A stretch of DNA of 64,000 bases from positions 37,908,039-37,972,038 of the forward strand of contig NC_090709.1 in NCBI RefSeq assembly GCF_040954835.1, given 5' to 3'. This document shows positions 19,955 to 30,379 of this stretch, one piece after another (position 1 is the first letter of the stretch; each line of letters starts with the position of its first letter). The position numbers and the translations under genes were made by a program. Under the pieces are notes generated by a model that was not told where the DNA came from, searched no databases, and saw only the letters and a list, made by a program, of their open reading frames with translations. The stretch is from Lepisosteus oculatus. Lineage: Eukaryota; Chordata; Actinopteri; Semionotiformes; Lepisosteidae.

Positions 19955-20620
19955 GTAAGGGAACAAGTAATGGGTTTATTTGCTGCTGAAAAGAGAAGAA
20001 AGAAAAAAAAAAGAAATGAGACAATTAGCTTGTAATGAGTTTATAACAACAGTAATTAGATTCCTGCAAGCACTCTTTTCATTGTCCAACAACTGAAAGC
20101 TTTTAGGTATAAAGGAAGGGTCCTCTAATATTTGATGTGTGAGATTGTCGTTCTATTGGAGATGTTAGTGAGTCTGAGGATTCGTGTTAATATGACAATA
20201 CTGCTACTACTATTAATAATGCAGCATGGCAAGACTTCTTTCAGTCATTTCCCACCCCTCCACCTCAGTGAATCACACATGTTAAACTTCCATCTCGGGT
20301 TCCAGATCAGACATGAGCAATCTTATATTACAAATACTTAGCACCAGGCAATTTAACCAGACAATAATTTAAGCAATTATTCATTCAAGAGAAGCAGCAG
20401 GACGAGTAAAGTGCCCCTCTGATGGCCGGTCAGTGGAATTAAACTGGAAAATTTCTTAGAAATGATTATTCTTACAATGATGTGCCAATGGCGCCGCTTG
20501 GTGGTCATTCAGCAAAATTTCACCGAAAGTTTTTTTTAATTAAAATACCGTTAGTAATGTTCGTATTAATAAGTTATTTTAATTTTAAAAATATTTAAGC
20601 ATTTTCAACAGCAAAGAATA
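19955..20620. repeat. Interspersed local repeat, copy 1
   Basis: CAATTAGCTTGTAATGAGTT, then ATTCCTGCAAGCA and AACTGAAAGCTTTTA, matches 29036-29125. GGAATTAAACTGGAAAA, ATGGCGCC and CAAAATTTCACC (20430-20530) match 29400-29490 and, in part, 8840-8960. The order is kept, so this is one duplicated tract next to the duplicated LINE. No coding content. Confidence 0.75.
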
Positions 20621-20719
20621 CATTGCATTGCAAACAAGAGTAATGAATGAATGTATTGTACATGGATACAAAATACAAAATAAATACAATAAACCAAAAA
20701 TTAAAATAACATTCAAAAG

Positions 20720-20900
20720 GCGCGAGTCGATGACGTCAGAAGGAAGTCGCCCACAGGGCGTATGGGTAATGTAGTTTCTTTAGTTCTCTGGCCCGCACTG
20801 CCCACGTGTTTCGGTGATTTGATTGAACATCAGAATTAATTATATTGTACCATTTCAGCGTGTTTGTCGTGTCATGGATTTCTACGACAGTCTTATGGGT
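20720..20900 (+). promoter_or_regulatory. CRE / ZNF143-like site module, copy 2
   Basis: GAGTCGATGACGTCAGAAGG, then GTCGCCCACAGGGC and GGTAATGTAGTTTC, then CACGTGTTTCGG. The palindrome is exact. The AATAAA/X-box part seen downstream in the other copies is absent here, so this is a partial unit. Confidence 0.5.
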
Positions 20901-21639
20901 TCTCTTGTGTGTCATGTTTATTTTAGTGGGTGGCAGTGCTGGGGCCCTGAACTGTAATCATTCGTGTTTAGCATTTGTTACTGTGACCCTCCTGGGAGGA
21001 GGGGACCTTTGTAAGATTCCTGTCCTGGCAAGCAGCAGGTGAGAGTTTGCTGTCCGACTCAATTACACCTCCGCTACCTCATTTCACCTCTTTCACCAGC
21101 CTGTAAAGGGGGTTGTGATAGTATGGGGTCTTTCTCTTTAACAACCTCAAACCGCAGGAAAGAAATGCTTCATTTACAAGATTGAAATATAACCAGAAAG
21201 TATAAAAATAGCTATTTGTGTGTATCATGTCAGAAATATTTGTTTTTATTTTAAAAGAATTTAGAAGAGAAATATGATTAATAAGGCAGTAGAATCCATT
21301 TAAACTGTCATTTTCCTGCTTAGGTTGGAAAGTTTAATTTGATCAAGTCCACTTGAGTGCCTAAGCAACTGTTTGGGTAGTTTGGCTGGTGTGGTGGTGC
21401 TCTCCAAATACCTGATCCAAACGGACAGAGAGACAAAGTGAGAAAGAAAAGGTGTAAATAACAGACATATCATATGCAGAATACAGTAATGTGCTGTTCA
21501 GCACAGTGACCTAGAGTGAAGATGGAAATCAGTCATTCTAGTGCTCTCAATGGTTTTCCATTACAAACGGACCAGGGCTTCCTGAGACACAGGCAGTTGG
21601 AGTTATATAGAGTTAGAGGTTTTTTTCACGGCACCAGCC
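20901..21639. other. No gene recognised
   Basis: AT-rich unassigned sequence between partial local units. Confidence 0.3.
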
Positions 21640-21884
21640 GACTAAAGCAGAGACCTCCTTCCACTCCAGAATTTTTTTTTTATTTGGGTGGGATCATCTG
21701 GAGTCTTGATTCCTTTCACGGAGTCAGCAGTAGATACACAGCTGTTAGCATAGGAGGAGTACAGAAGAGGTGACAGCAGTGCTGGGGACCCTCTGGCACA
21801 ACCAGAGGTGTGAAATTGAAATTGTTTGGAAGGAATGGGAAGCTAAAGGCAGAGTCACAATCTCTGATTCATGTAATCAAAACA
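21640..21884 (+). other. Repeated exon-like segment, copy 1
   Basis: This matches 25010-25364. It ends at CAAAACAGTAAGTTC (donor 21885). The last part reads VWKEWEAKGRVTISD in one frame. The acceptor region seen in the second copy is deleted here. Confidence 0.35.
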
Positions 21885-22635
21885 GTAAGTTCTTTCCTCG
21901 GGCAGCTTCGTTAGAACATTTTAAATAGATGTAAAAGTGTATTTACAGACTATATCAGCCCTTATCTTTATTTACCTGGTTTAATCTTTTTTTCAGAAGT
22001 GTAAATATATTATACTTTGTACCCCTGATGGAATTATTGATGTGCTATAAATATACTCTTGTTTGTATTGTATCTATTTTTATTGCTACAATAAAAAGTT
22101 AAAAGAACTGCACTTTCGAGAAATGTCCACTGGGCGGCGACAGAGATACACGAGTCTATGGCGGCGAGTCCAATAGCGCCTCCGTACAGATCCTCGTTGT
22201 GCAGAGATTGAAAATCAATACAGATAACTGTGACGTTTGTGACAGCAACTCTGAAAGATAACGTAAAGAAGGAAACTAATATTGACATTACTTTTAAAGA
22301 AGTTAAATAATACTACATTTTAAACCTATTGAAAGTAATATGAAAATATCGTTTGTATTTAAAAATATATGATACTTCCACGATATAATAATTAACGAAA
22401 TGCTGTGAGAGGAGACCCATGTTTAAACACTTTAAAACGGATGTAAATGCGTCTGTACAGACAATTTGAAACATGGACGGACCTCATCTGCTTTTGTTTA
22501 CTATTAAACAAGATTACTTGTTTAATCTTTTTCCATAACATGTACATGTATTATCGTATGTACCCCTGACTATACTCTGTGTTATATGTATTCTTGTTTT
22601 TATGGCATGTATTGTTGTTATAATTAAAAATAAAA
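21885..22635. repeat. Local unit, left part, copies 2 and 3
   Basis: 21900-22090 matches the AT-rich part of 14270-14540, and 22108-22635 matches 14103-14545, including AGAAATGTCCACTGGGCGGC. Two copies therefore stand head to tail. Confidence 0.75.
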
Positions 22636-22810
22636 AGACGCGACTCGATTACGTCAAAAGGAAGTCGCCACAGGGCTTGTGGGAAATGTAGTCTCTATAG
22701 TGCTCTGGACTGCGCTCCACATGTGTTCCGCAGATTTGATTGAGCATCAGAATTAATTATACAATGTCAGTGTATTTACCGTGTCGCGGATTTCTATGTC
22801 TGTCTTACAA
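22636..22810 (+). promoter_or_regulatory. CRE / ZNF143-like site module, copy 3
   Basis: CGATTACGTCAAAAGGAAGT, then GCCACAGGGC and TGTGGGAAATGTAGTCTC. The ZNF143-like site is the best of the three copies, while the TGACGTCA palindrome has lost a base match. Confidence 0.5.
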
Positions 22811-23513
22811 GACGGACTCGGCAGGAGCTGTTTCTTGCTCTCCGGAGTGAAGCTGCTCTGGGAAGAGACGAGCAAATCTTTAGACTCTTTGTAAATGAGA
22901 CATCATGACAGCTGTGCCGACCTGCTCTTTATTGACCTTTTGAACCTGTTTGTGTAAAGAGCAGGAGTCTTGTTTACCCCTGATTGTGTTATGTGTACTC
23001 TAGTGTGTTTGCAGCGCTCGTCCTGCCTGGTTTATCAACTCGACACAGAAACAAAACCCACTGCCGTCGTGTCTGTGGGTTTCTGAGCTCTCTTGTCTTG
23101 TTTGTCTCCTGTGTTTATTTTACTTTGTTAAATAAAACGTGGTTGCCGGGGCAACGGAGCTGCAGTAGTTGTTGCCGGAGCGGGTCTGACCTCCAGCAGG
23201 TCAACAGGCGGCTTTTTTAATCTAATCTCCGAGAAAAACAGAAACTTAAGAAACTTGAGTCTAAAAAGCGCTGGCTGGAGTATTTTGTGGAAGAAACGGT
23301 GACTCGCAGGCTGTGGGACAGGACTATCAGGGACACATCAGCGCTGGACACCAGCCTCACACCGCTGGGCTCACTGCGCCATGAGCGAGTCCGTCGGTGC
23401 CTCCTCCTGCTGGGGTGTGTTACTGCAGGAGTGAGGAGTCTCCGGTCTCCGGTCGCGTCATGATCTGCATGTGGAGGTGAGAGACGGCAGCGCTGGGAGC
23501 CTGGATTTAGTTC
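22811..23513 (+). promoter_or_regulatory. AATAAA, perfect X-box palindrome and leader, copy 3
   Basis: AATAAA (23131-23136) is followed by GTTGCCGGGGCAAC (23142-23155), an exact inverted repeat fitting the RFX X-box. Then comes the basic exon-like segment with GTGACT at 23299 (weaker than GTGAGT in the others), the 17-codon frame (23381-23434) and GTGAGAGACGG (23477). The minisatellite begins directly after it. Confidence 0.5.
23381..23434 (+). CDS. Conserved 17-codon open frame, copy 2
   Basis: GCGCCATG starts MSESVGASSCWGVLLQE and a stop. It is the same as 15116-15169 apart from one residue. A tiny leader frame is possible; no protein family is known to me. Confidence 0.25.
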   Translation: MSESVGASSCWGVLLQE

Positions 23514-23515
23514 CT

Positions 23516-25010
23516 GGGGTGCTGTCTGTGTGGAGTCTGCATGCTCTGCCCCTGTTCTCATGGGTCTGGTTTCCTGGGGTGCTGTCTGTGTGGAGTCTGC
23601 ATGCTCTGCCCCAGTTCTCATGGGTCTGGTTTCTTGGGGTGCTGTCTGTGTGGAGTCTGCATGCTCTGCCCCTGTAATCATGGTTCTGGTGTCCTGGGGT
23701 GCTGTCTTTGTGGAGTCTGCATGCTCTGCCCCTGTTCTCATGGGTTCAGTTTCCTGGGATACTGTCTGTGTGGAGTCTGCATGCTCTGCCCCTGTTCTCA
23801 TGGGTTCAGTTTCCTGGGGTGTTGTCTGTGTGGAGTCTGCATGCTCTGCCCCTGTAATCATGGGTCTGGTGTCCTGGGGTGCTGTCTGTGTGGAGTCTGC
23901 ATGCTCTGCCCCTGTTCTCATGGGTCTGGTTTCCTGGGGTGCTGTGTGTGTGGAGTTTGCATGCTCTGCCCCTGTTCTCATGGGTCTGGTTTCCTGGGGT
24001 GCTGTCTGTGTGGAGTCTGCATGCTCTGCCCCTGTTCTCATGGGTTCAGTTTCCTGGGGTGCTGTCTGTGTGGAGCCTGCATGCTCTGCCCCCTGTTCTC
24101 ATGGGTCTGGTTTCCTGGGGTGGAGTCTGCATGCTCTGCCCCTGTTCTCAGGGGTCTGGTTTCCTGGGGTGCTGTCTGTGTGGAGTCTGCATGCTCTGCA
24201 CCTTTTCGCATGGGACTGGTTCCTGGGGTGCTGTCTGTGTGGAGTCTGCATGCTCTGCCCCTGTTTTCATGGGTCTGGTTTCCTGGGGTGATGTCTGTAT
24301 GGAGTCTGCATACTCTGCCCCTGTTCTCATGGGTCTGGTTCCTGGGGTGCTGTCTGTGTGGAGTCTGCATGCTCTGCCCCGTTCTCATGGGTCTGGTTTC
24401 CTGGGGTGCTGTCTGTGTGAAGTCTGCATGCTCTGCCCCTGTTCTCATGGGTTCAGTTTCCTGGGGTGCTGTCTGTGTGGAGCCTGCATGCTTTGCCCCC
24501 TGTTCTCATGGGTCTGGTTTCCTGGGGTGGAGTCTGCATGCTCTGCCCCTGTTCTCAGGGGTCTGGTTTCCTGGGGTGCTGTCTGTATGGAGTCTGCATG
24601 CTCTGCCCCTGTTCTCATGGGTCTGGTTCCTGGGGTGCTGTCTGTATGGAGTCTGCATGCTCTGCCCCTGTTCTCATGGGTCTGGTTCCTGGGGTGCTGT
24701 CTGTGTGGAGTCTGCATGCTCTGCCCCCGTTTTCATGGGTCTGGTTTCCTGGGGTGCTGTCTGTATGGAGTCTGCATGCTCTGCCCCTGTTCTCATGGGT
24801 CTGGTTCCTGGGGTGCTGTCTGTGTGGAGTCTGCATGCTCTGCCCCTGTTCTCATGGGTCTGGTTTCCTGGGGTGCTGTCTGTGTGAAGTCTGCATGCTC
24901 TGCCCCTGTTCTCATAGGTCTGGTTCCTGGGGTGCTGTGTGTGTGGAGTTTGCAGGCTCTGCCTGTGTTCTCATGGGTCTGGTTCCTGGGGTGCTGTCTG
25001 TGTGGAGCTG
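23516..25010. repeat. 60-bp minisatellite, about 25 units
   Basis: The unit opens GCTGTCTGTGTGGAGTCTGC, then ATGCTCTGCCCC, then TTCTCATGGG, ending TTTCCTGGGGT. Most units are exactly 60 bases; from about 24100 on, several are 59 or are shortened to TGGGGTGGAGTC joins. Higher-order repetition is visible: a block near 24050-24130 with the CCCCCTGTTCTC and TGGGGTGGAGTC variants recurs near 24480-24560. The unit length keeps long frames open on both strands, but these shift wherever a 59-base unit occurs. Confidence 0.97.
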
Positions 25011-25364
25011 ATTAAAACAGTGACCTCCTTCCTCTAGAGATTTTGTTTTTATTCCGGTGGGATCATCTGCAGACTTGATTCCTTTCACAGCAGTAGATAC
25101 ACAGTTGTTAGCATAGGAGGAGTAAAGAAGAGGTGACAGCAGTGCTGGGGACCCTGGTATCTCTTCCACTGAGGACCCTCTGGCACAACCAGAGGTGTGA
25201 AATTGCCTCCATTCTTTGTAAATTTAAAGGTTTCTCTGGACTGCAGTCCCCTCCCGCTTCGCTTTGGATATGCTGTGCTGTTCTCTACAACAGAAGACCC
25301 TTTGTTTGGAAGGAATGGGAAGCTAAAAGCAGAGTCACAATCTCTGATGCATCTAATCAAAACA
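25011..25364 (+). other. Repeated exon-like segment, copy 2
   Basis: The right part, 25294-25364, opens after CTGTTCTCTACAACAG and ends at the donor CAAAACAGTAAGTTC (GT at 25365). One frame stays open through it, ending with WKEWEAKSRVTISDASNQN. The acceptor has a fair pyrimidine tract. The related copy at 21640-21884 keeps the frame and donor with a few residue changes. It could be a coding exon of an unknown multicopy gene or of a mobile element. Confidence 0.4.
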
Positions 25365-26130
25365 GTAAGTTCTTTAAAACAACTAAAAAAAACTGTCATA
25401 AAGTAAAAACTAATGTGCAAGTCAAGGTGCACCACTTAAACCCCCAGGAAAAGAAAATCCCCACCTGATCGTATCCCAGTTGAGGAGAAAGCCAGGGCTG
25501 CAATGCCAACCAGTCCGTCACTCCAGGTGTCCCGACACACGAGTAAAAACCTTTCCTGTTCATCACCTGTCAGGTTTCAAGTCAGAAGGATGGGCGTCTC
25601 CAGGCCGGTCTTTGCAGCTGAGGCTCTGAGGAGCTCCTGACAGACATTAGTGGAGCTTCGCTTTCAACACCACTGTGGTCAGTAAAGGTTTAATATTCTT
25701 AAACACTGAGAGCTGGAGTTTCTCTGAATGTTATCTGATCACAGCAGCCATGTTTCATTCACACCAGAACTCACAACACACACTAACAGTGCAAGTTAAC
25801 GTGACCGTAAAAATACTCATTGTATTACATAATATATTTGTAAAGCAGCCCGAAGGTGCTGATTTCACAGGCATCTGTCTAATGTGCTGTAGAGTGGGCC
25901 TGCTGGACAATGGGTGGACGAGTCGCCCCTTCCTGCAGATGCAGTACTTTGACACCAGAGGAGTGCAAACATTTGTAGAAAAGTCATTTTCAGATGCGTT
26001 GTGTTTTCTTGAGAGAGGGAGTCTTCATTATCCCCGAGGTGGACGTGTTTCACGGCAGCAGGCAATATATAGAAAAGCACACAAACTAACAACTCACAGG
26101 CACATGCCCAAGAGTCATCTGTTGAGATCA
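25365..26130. other. No gene recognised
   Basis: A 166-codon frame at 25675-26175 has no family features and overlaps an antisense frame of similar length. I see no splice-site pattern. Confidence 0.3.
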
Positions 26131-26625
26131 CACACTGTATTATTATTAGTGAGAGACAGACTCACTGTTCCTTAGGCTGGGACAGGAGATCACACACTGT
26201 ATTATTATTATTATTGAGAGACAGGCTCACTGTCTGTTCCTCAGGCTGGGACAGGAGATCACACACTGTATTATTATTATTATTATTGAGAGACAGGCTC
26301 ACTGTCTGTTCCTCAGGCTGGGACAGGAGATCACACACTGTATTATTATTATTATTATTGAGAGACAGGCTCAATGTCTGTTCCTCAGGCTGGGACAGGA
26401 GATCACACACTGTATTATTATTATTATTATTGAGAGACAGGCTCACTGTCTGTTCCTCAGGCTGAGACAGGAGATCACACACTGTATTATTATTATTGAG
26501 AGACAGGCTCACTGTTCCTCAGGCTGGGACAGGAGATCACACACTGTATTATTATTATTGAGAGACAGGCTCACTGTTCCTCAGGCTGGGACAGGAGATC
26601 ACACACTGTATTATTTCTCTCCCAG
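26130..26625. repeat. Tandem array with internal (ATT)n, seven units
   Basis: Units of about 62-73 bases each hold GGCTGGGACAGGAGATCAC, then ACACTGT, (ATT)3-6, then GAGAGACAGGCTCA and sometimes CTGTCTGTTCCTC. Length varies with the ATT number. The array abuts the LINE segment at 26625. On the minus strand the last unit is in frame with the LINE C-terminus (VCDLLSQPEEQ), so the array probably grew from the LINE 3' end. Confidence 0.9.
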
Positions 26626-28110
26626 CAGGACTCGACATTGTTCTGATTCTGACAGGTTTGCGATATGATCTGTTTTATTGGTGAATAATGTTCGTCTTGT
26701 TCCAGAATATTTCTCACCGTGCGGCAGAAAGTGTATCTCTCTTTCCTTTTTTTCTTTCGGCAATGGGAGCACAGCCTGTCCTCTCTGGACATTCGGGTCT
26801 TTGTCAGCCAGTTGCTCTGGCCTGATTGTGTCTCTGAACCTATACTTGACAGGGTCTGTATCTCTTTGCTGTTTCTTGGCCTGGTCAAATATCCAGCTAG
26901 TGTTTATTGTGTGGATTGGCTGTTTAGGATTCTGTAGCATTCCAGTTTGGAGGATGTTTTTTTCTTTTGGATGGAGCATCTACAGGCTGTTTGTCCCATT
27001 TAGTGTAATCTTGCTCACTGAGGGGATCCCACACTTCACTGCAGTATAGGGTAAAGGGTTCGATTTGCATTTTTGAATATTCAGAGCCAATTGTATTTGG
27101 GGGACTGATGTTGTAGAGCCTCTTTTTACTGCCATGGAAAGCCCTGTGTGCCTTCTCCTTCAGTGACTTCACTGCCAGGAACACTCCCAGATGAACTGAT
27201 TGTCCGTTAGAAGTATGTGTAGTAGGTTGTGTTTCAAAGTGTTGTTGTTCACTGTGAAGTTGTAACTGTTTTCCTGAGATCTGGATCTGTTCTGGGAACC
27301 AATGAGTCTGGTCTCACGCAGAAGGGCTATCAGTGTCCAGGTCTGACAGTCCTGCTCCAGCAGTGCCAGGCTCTGCTGTTCTGGGTCCAGATGGGCTGGC
27401 AGTGCCCAGGTGTGACAGTCCTGCTCCAGCAGTGCCAGGCTCTGCTGTTCTGGGTCCAGATGGGCTGGCAGTGCCCAGGTGTGACAGTGCTGCTCCAGCG
27501 GTGCCAGGCTCTGCTGTTCTGGGTCCAGATGGGCTGGCAGTGCCCAGGTGTGACAGTGCTGCTCCAGCGGTGCCAGGCTCTGCTGTTCTGTGTCCAGATG
27601 GGCCATAAGAGCCCAGGTGTGAATGTTATGGGATGTGTGGCGGTTTGGTAGGAAGCCAGTCTGACTCTAATGCAGGACATTGTGCTCAGTAAGGAGGGCC
27701 GGTTATCAGTTATTCAAGATACAACAGAGTTCCTTCCCCAGGTTACTGTTCACACTGAAGCCCCGGTACCTGTTGGGGTCGAGTCTGTCTCCATTCTTAC
27801 AGACAGGCGTGATCAGTCCTTGATTCCCGGCCTCAGGGAAACAGCCGGCCGTCAGGACAAGGTTGAGGAGTTTGAGCAGGCTTTGCTGCAGGTCTGAACT
27901 GCAGTTGGGTCAGGCGTTGTTGACTGTGTCTTGGCCACAGTTCTTTCATGGTCTGAGAGTTGTCTGTTTGTGTATGTGCTTATCTTCTTTAGGGTGTGCA
28001 TGTAGTGTCTAACCATCTCACAGTATCTGAGGCGCAGTTCAGAGTGGTGTGGTGTTGTTTTAGTTCTGGTAGTTCTCTTCAGTTGTTTCTGCACTCTGTA
28101 TCAAACCATT
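26590..28110 (-). pseudogene. Non-LTR retrotransposon ORF2 fragment, copy 2
   Basis: This is homologous to 18920-19830 but reaches further at its 3' end. After YCSEVWDPLSEQDYTKWDKQ the minus strand adds a piece reading EREIHFLPHGEKY and LSESEQCRVLLGE. That piece fits the cysteine/histidine-containing C-terminal part of these LINE proteins. Frames are broken at several points. The 69-bp repeat is expanded to about four and a half copies at 27345-27620. Confidence 0.85.
27345..27620 (-). repeat. 69-bp in-frame repeat inside LINE ORF2
   Basis: GACAGT starts units at 27345, 27414, 27483 and 27552, an exact 69-base period. On the minus strand it encodes a 23-residue repeat with LEQDCHTWALPAHLDPEQQ. 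The seed is the LINE segment LLEQDCHTWALPVNLD. The duplicate LINE at 18920-19830 has only two units, so the expansion followed or accompanied duplication. Confidence 0.92.
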
Positions 28111-29035
28111 TGATATTGTTTCTGAGTGTGTCTCATATGAATTTAGTCATTTTGATTTTAAGGCTAGTTTCTCAAAAACATGGTTTAAATTTATGAACGA
28201 TTTGTTGGTTTGATACAGAGCGTTTTGAAATGTAAGGGATCAAGTAATGGGTTTATTCCCTGCTATAAAGAGACGAAAGAAAACAATGTTTTGGCTGTGG
28301 AGCCTTCTTTGAGTTTTGAAATGTAGTTTATTTTGTTTGAAGTTTGTCTTTAGGGCTCTTTGGCATTCGTGGCTGTTTGGAGTCCATCTACGCCTGGTGC
28401 AGGTCATGCAGCTGGCTGGGCTGTGTCAGTGTGTCCCTGTGCTGCTGTGTTCTCTTGATCCGAGTGGGGCCTGACAGTGAAGGCACTCTTACAGCACAGT
28501 CCACCACACTGATGCCCAGAGCTGAGCTGAGCTGACAGTGAACTTACTTGGAGTAGTTTTGTTTGCACCAGGTGGCAAAATCTTCGCTAGTTGGCCCATG
28601 ACCCTACACATCTGCCTGCAAGAAACTAATAACAGTTGTCTGCAAATTTGTCTTACTTGACTGGTAATAACGTACAAATTGTATACTGAACAAAGAGAAA
28701 GAAAGACAATATAGATCCTTGGGAAGCATTTGTGCAAGAATGCAGCTTGAGACGAAGTATGGTTGACTCTTAGGCCCTGAGTTCTGTCTGTAAGGAAATC
28801 AGCAACCCAACTGACAAGATTAAGAGCAGCACCAAAATTAGACAGTGTGGTTGCCAGTAAATATGGTTGCAATACTATGATTTAATTATCTACTTTATAA
28901 TTTAATTCATCTTTAGTGTCCTGAAGCTAATTTGTTGTTTTCATCAAAACCTTAAACATAAAACATACATGACAATAATAAAATACAACAACGGTACATT
29001 ACCATAATGCATAATATCATAAGATTAAAATTAAA
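28111..29035. other. No gene recognised
   Basis: 28111-28260 still matches 19830-19970. The remainder is unassigned and AT-rich toward the right. Confidence 0.35.
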
Positions 29036-29640
29036 TCAGACAATTAGCTTGTAAAAAGTTCATAACAGTAATTGGATTCCTGCAAGCAATATTTTAATTG
29101 TTCAACATCTGAAAGCTTTTATGTATAAAAGAAGGATCTTCTAATATTTGTTGTGTGAGATTATTAAGATGTCGATCTGTTTTATATTTTGAGAATATTG
29201 CAAATACCACCAGACAATGTAACATTTTCTCATAATTCATCCATCATGAAACTTAAAATAGTTTTCAAATCCACAGTGCACAGGCTTCATTTTCCATAAT
29301 TCATCACATCTTCCCGTAAAGAAAAGCGCGATATAAGTGAAAGCAATTATTATGAATTCAATAGAAACAGTAGGAGAAGTGCCCCCTCTGTTGGCCGATC
29401 CGTGGAATTAAACTGGAAAAATACATTTTGATTCTTACAGAAATAGTGCAATGGCGCCACTTTGTGGCCATTAAGCAAAATTTCACCTTCAAAACTTTTT
29501 AAATTGAAAATACCGTTAACAGAATGTAAGTTTAATAGTTTTTAGTTCTTAAATAGTTCTTAAATCTTATTTATTAATAGTTCATTTTAAAAAATATGTA
29601 AGCATTATCGAACACAATACAAACAAGAGTACAGATAACA
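29036..29640. repeat. Interspersed local repeat, copy 2
   Basis: Matches 20022-20620 in order. It also contains AAGCGCGATATAAGTG and AAGCAATTATTATG at 29323-29353, which resembles the 3' tail of the 5S-type SINE at 44071. Confidence 0.7.
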
Positions 29641-29689
29641 TTTCAAGACAAAAGCATCACAGGGGTACATATTATAAAATAAATACAAA

Positions 29690-30300
29690 TGATAAAAAGG
29701 TGAAACAAATTGAAGTCTGCACCGCTTTCATATTTTTACAATTTGAAACAGTCTGCAGATTCTCCTTTACATCCATATTAAAATGCTCAAACATAGGATT
29801 TTTCCCAGACTATTTCATTTTGTGTACATGATAATGTGCCATTCTAATAAAGTTACAAATGATATTTTTGTATCGTTTTCGATGGGGCTGAGATTGAACA
29901 TGCCATCTATTTCTTCAAAGCAAATATAAATATTGGTCTATTTTTTAATATAATTTGCAACTTAGTCCAGAAAGGTTTTACCATGGGACATAACCAAAAT
30001 AAATATAGAAAAGTTACTAATGTCACAATAAAACACATTTATCACTTATCTCAATTTTAAATTGCTGGACAACAAGGGTCTCATCTGGGTAAGTATGATT
30101 AATTATTTTGTATGAAACCTCCTTAACCTTATTAGTTATACAATATTTATTCGGCAGCATCCACATTTGCTTTTCCAATCAACCCATTTTACAAATGAGG
30201 AATTCCAATATACTGTAACAGCGAGGATATTGTCATCTTGCAACAGAGATCTTAATTTATTACATCCACAAATATTCATAGAATTGTTTAGTCTCCAAGT
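29690..30300 (-). pseudogene. Tx1/L1-like LINE ORF2 C-terminal remnant
   Basis: The minus frames read KVKEVSYKIINHTYP, then LCPMVKPFWTKLQIILKN, then a stretch ending FVTLLEWHIIMYTK. These fit the C-terminal region of Tx1-type L1 ORF2 ('KVKEVSFKIL..xYP', 'CP..xPFW'). The zinc-knuckle part between them is degraded. Overall the element is dead. Confidence 0.7.
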
Positions 30301-30379
30301 AACGCTCCTAGATTTTTTTCAAGACTAACTATGAGCTGGACTTTAGTTTGTAAAAATACTCTTCACCTAATTGTTAGAA

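Noticed and set aside
23217-24041. Minus-strand 274-codon repeat protein with a 20-residue period
   Set aside because: Complement of the same minisatellite. Openness follows from unit length, not from selection.
23530-25015. Long repetitive plus-strand proteins (253, 448 and 378 codons)
   Set aside because: All three are frames through the 60-bp minisatellite, shifted by 59-base units. Every frame is cysteine- or leucine-rich in the same way, and no start context or flanking exon supports one over the others.
25675-26175. 166-codon plus-strand frame as a gene
   Set aside because: No family signature, no splice support, overlapped by antisense frames, and it runs into the ATT array.
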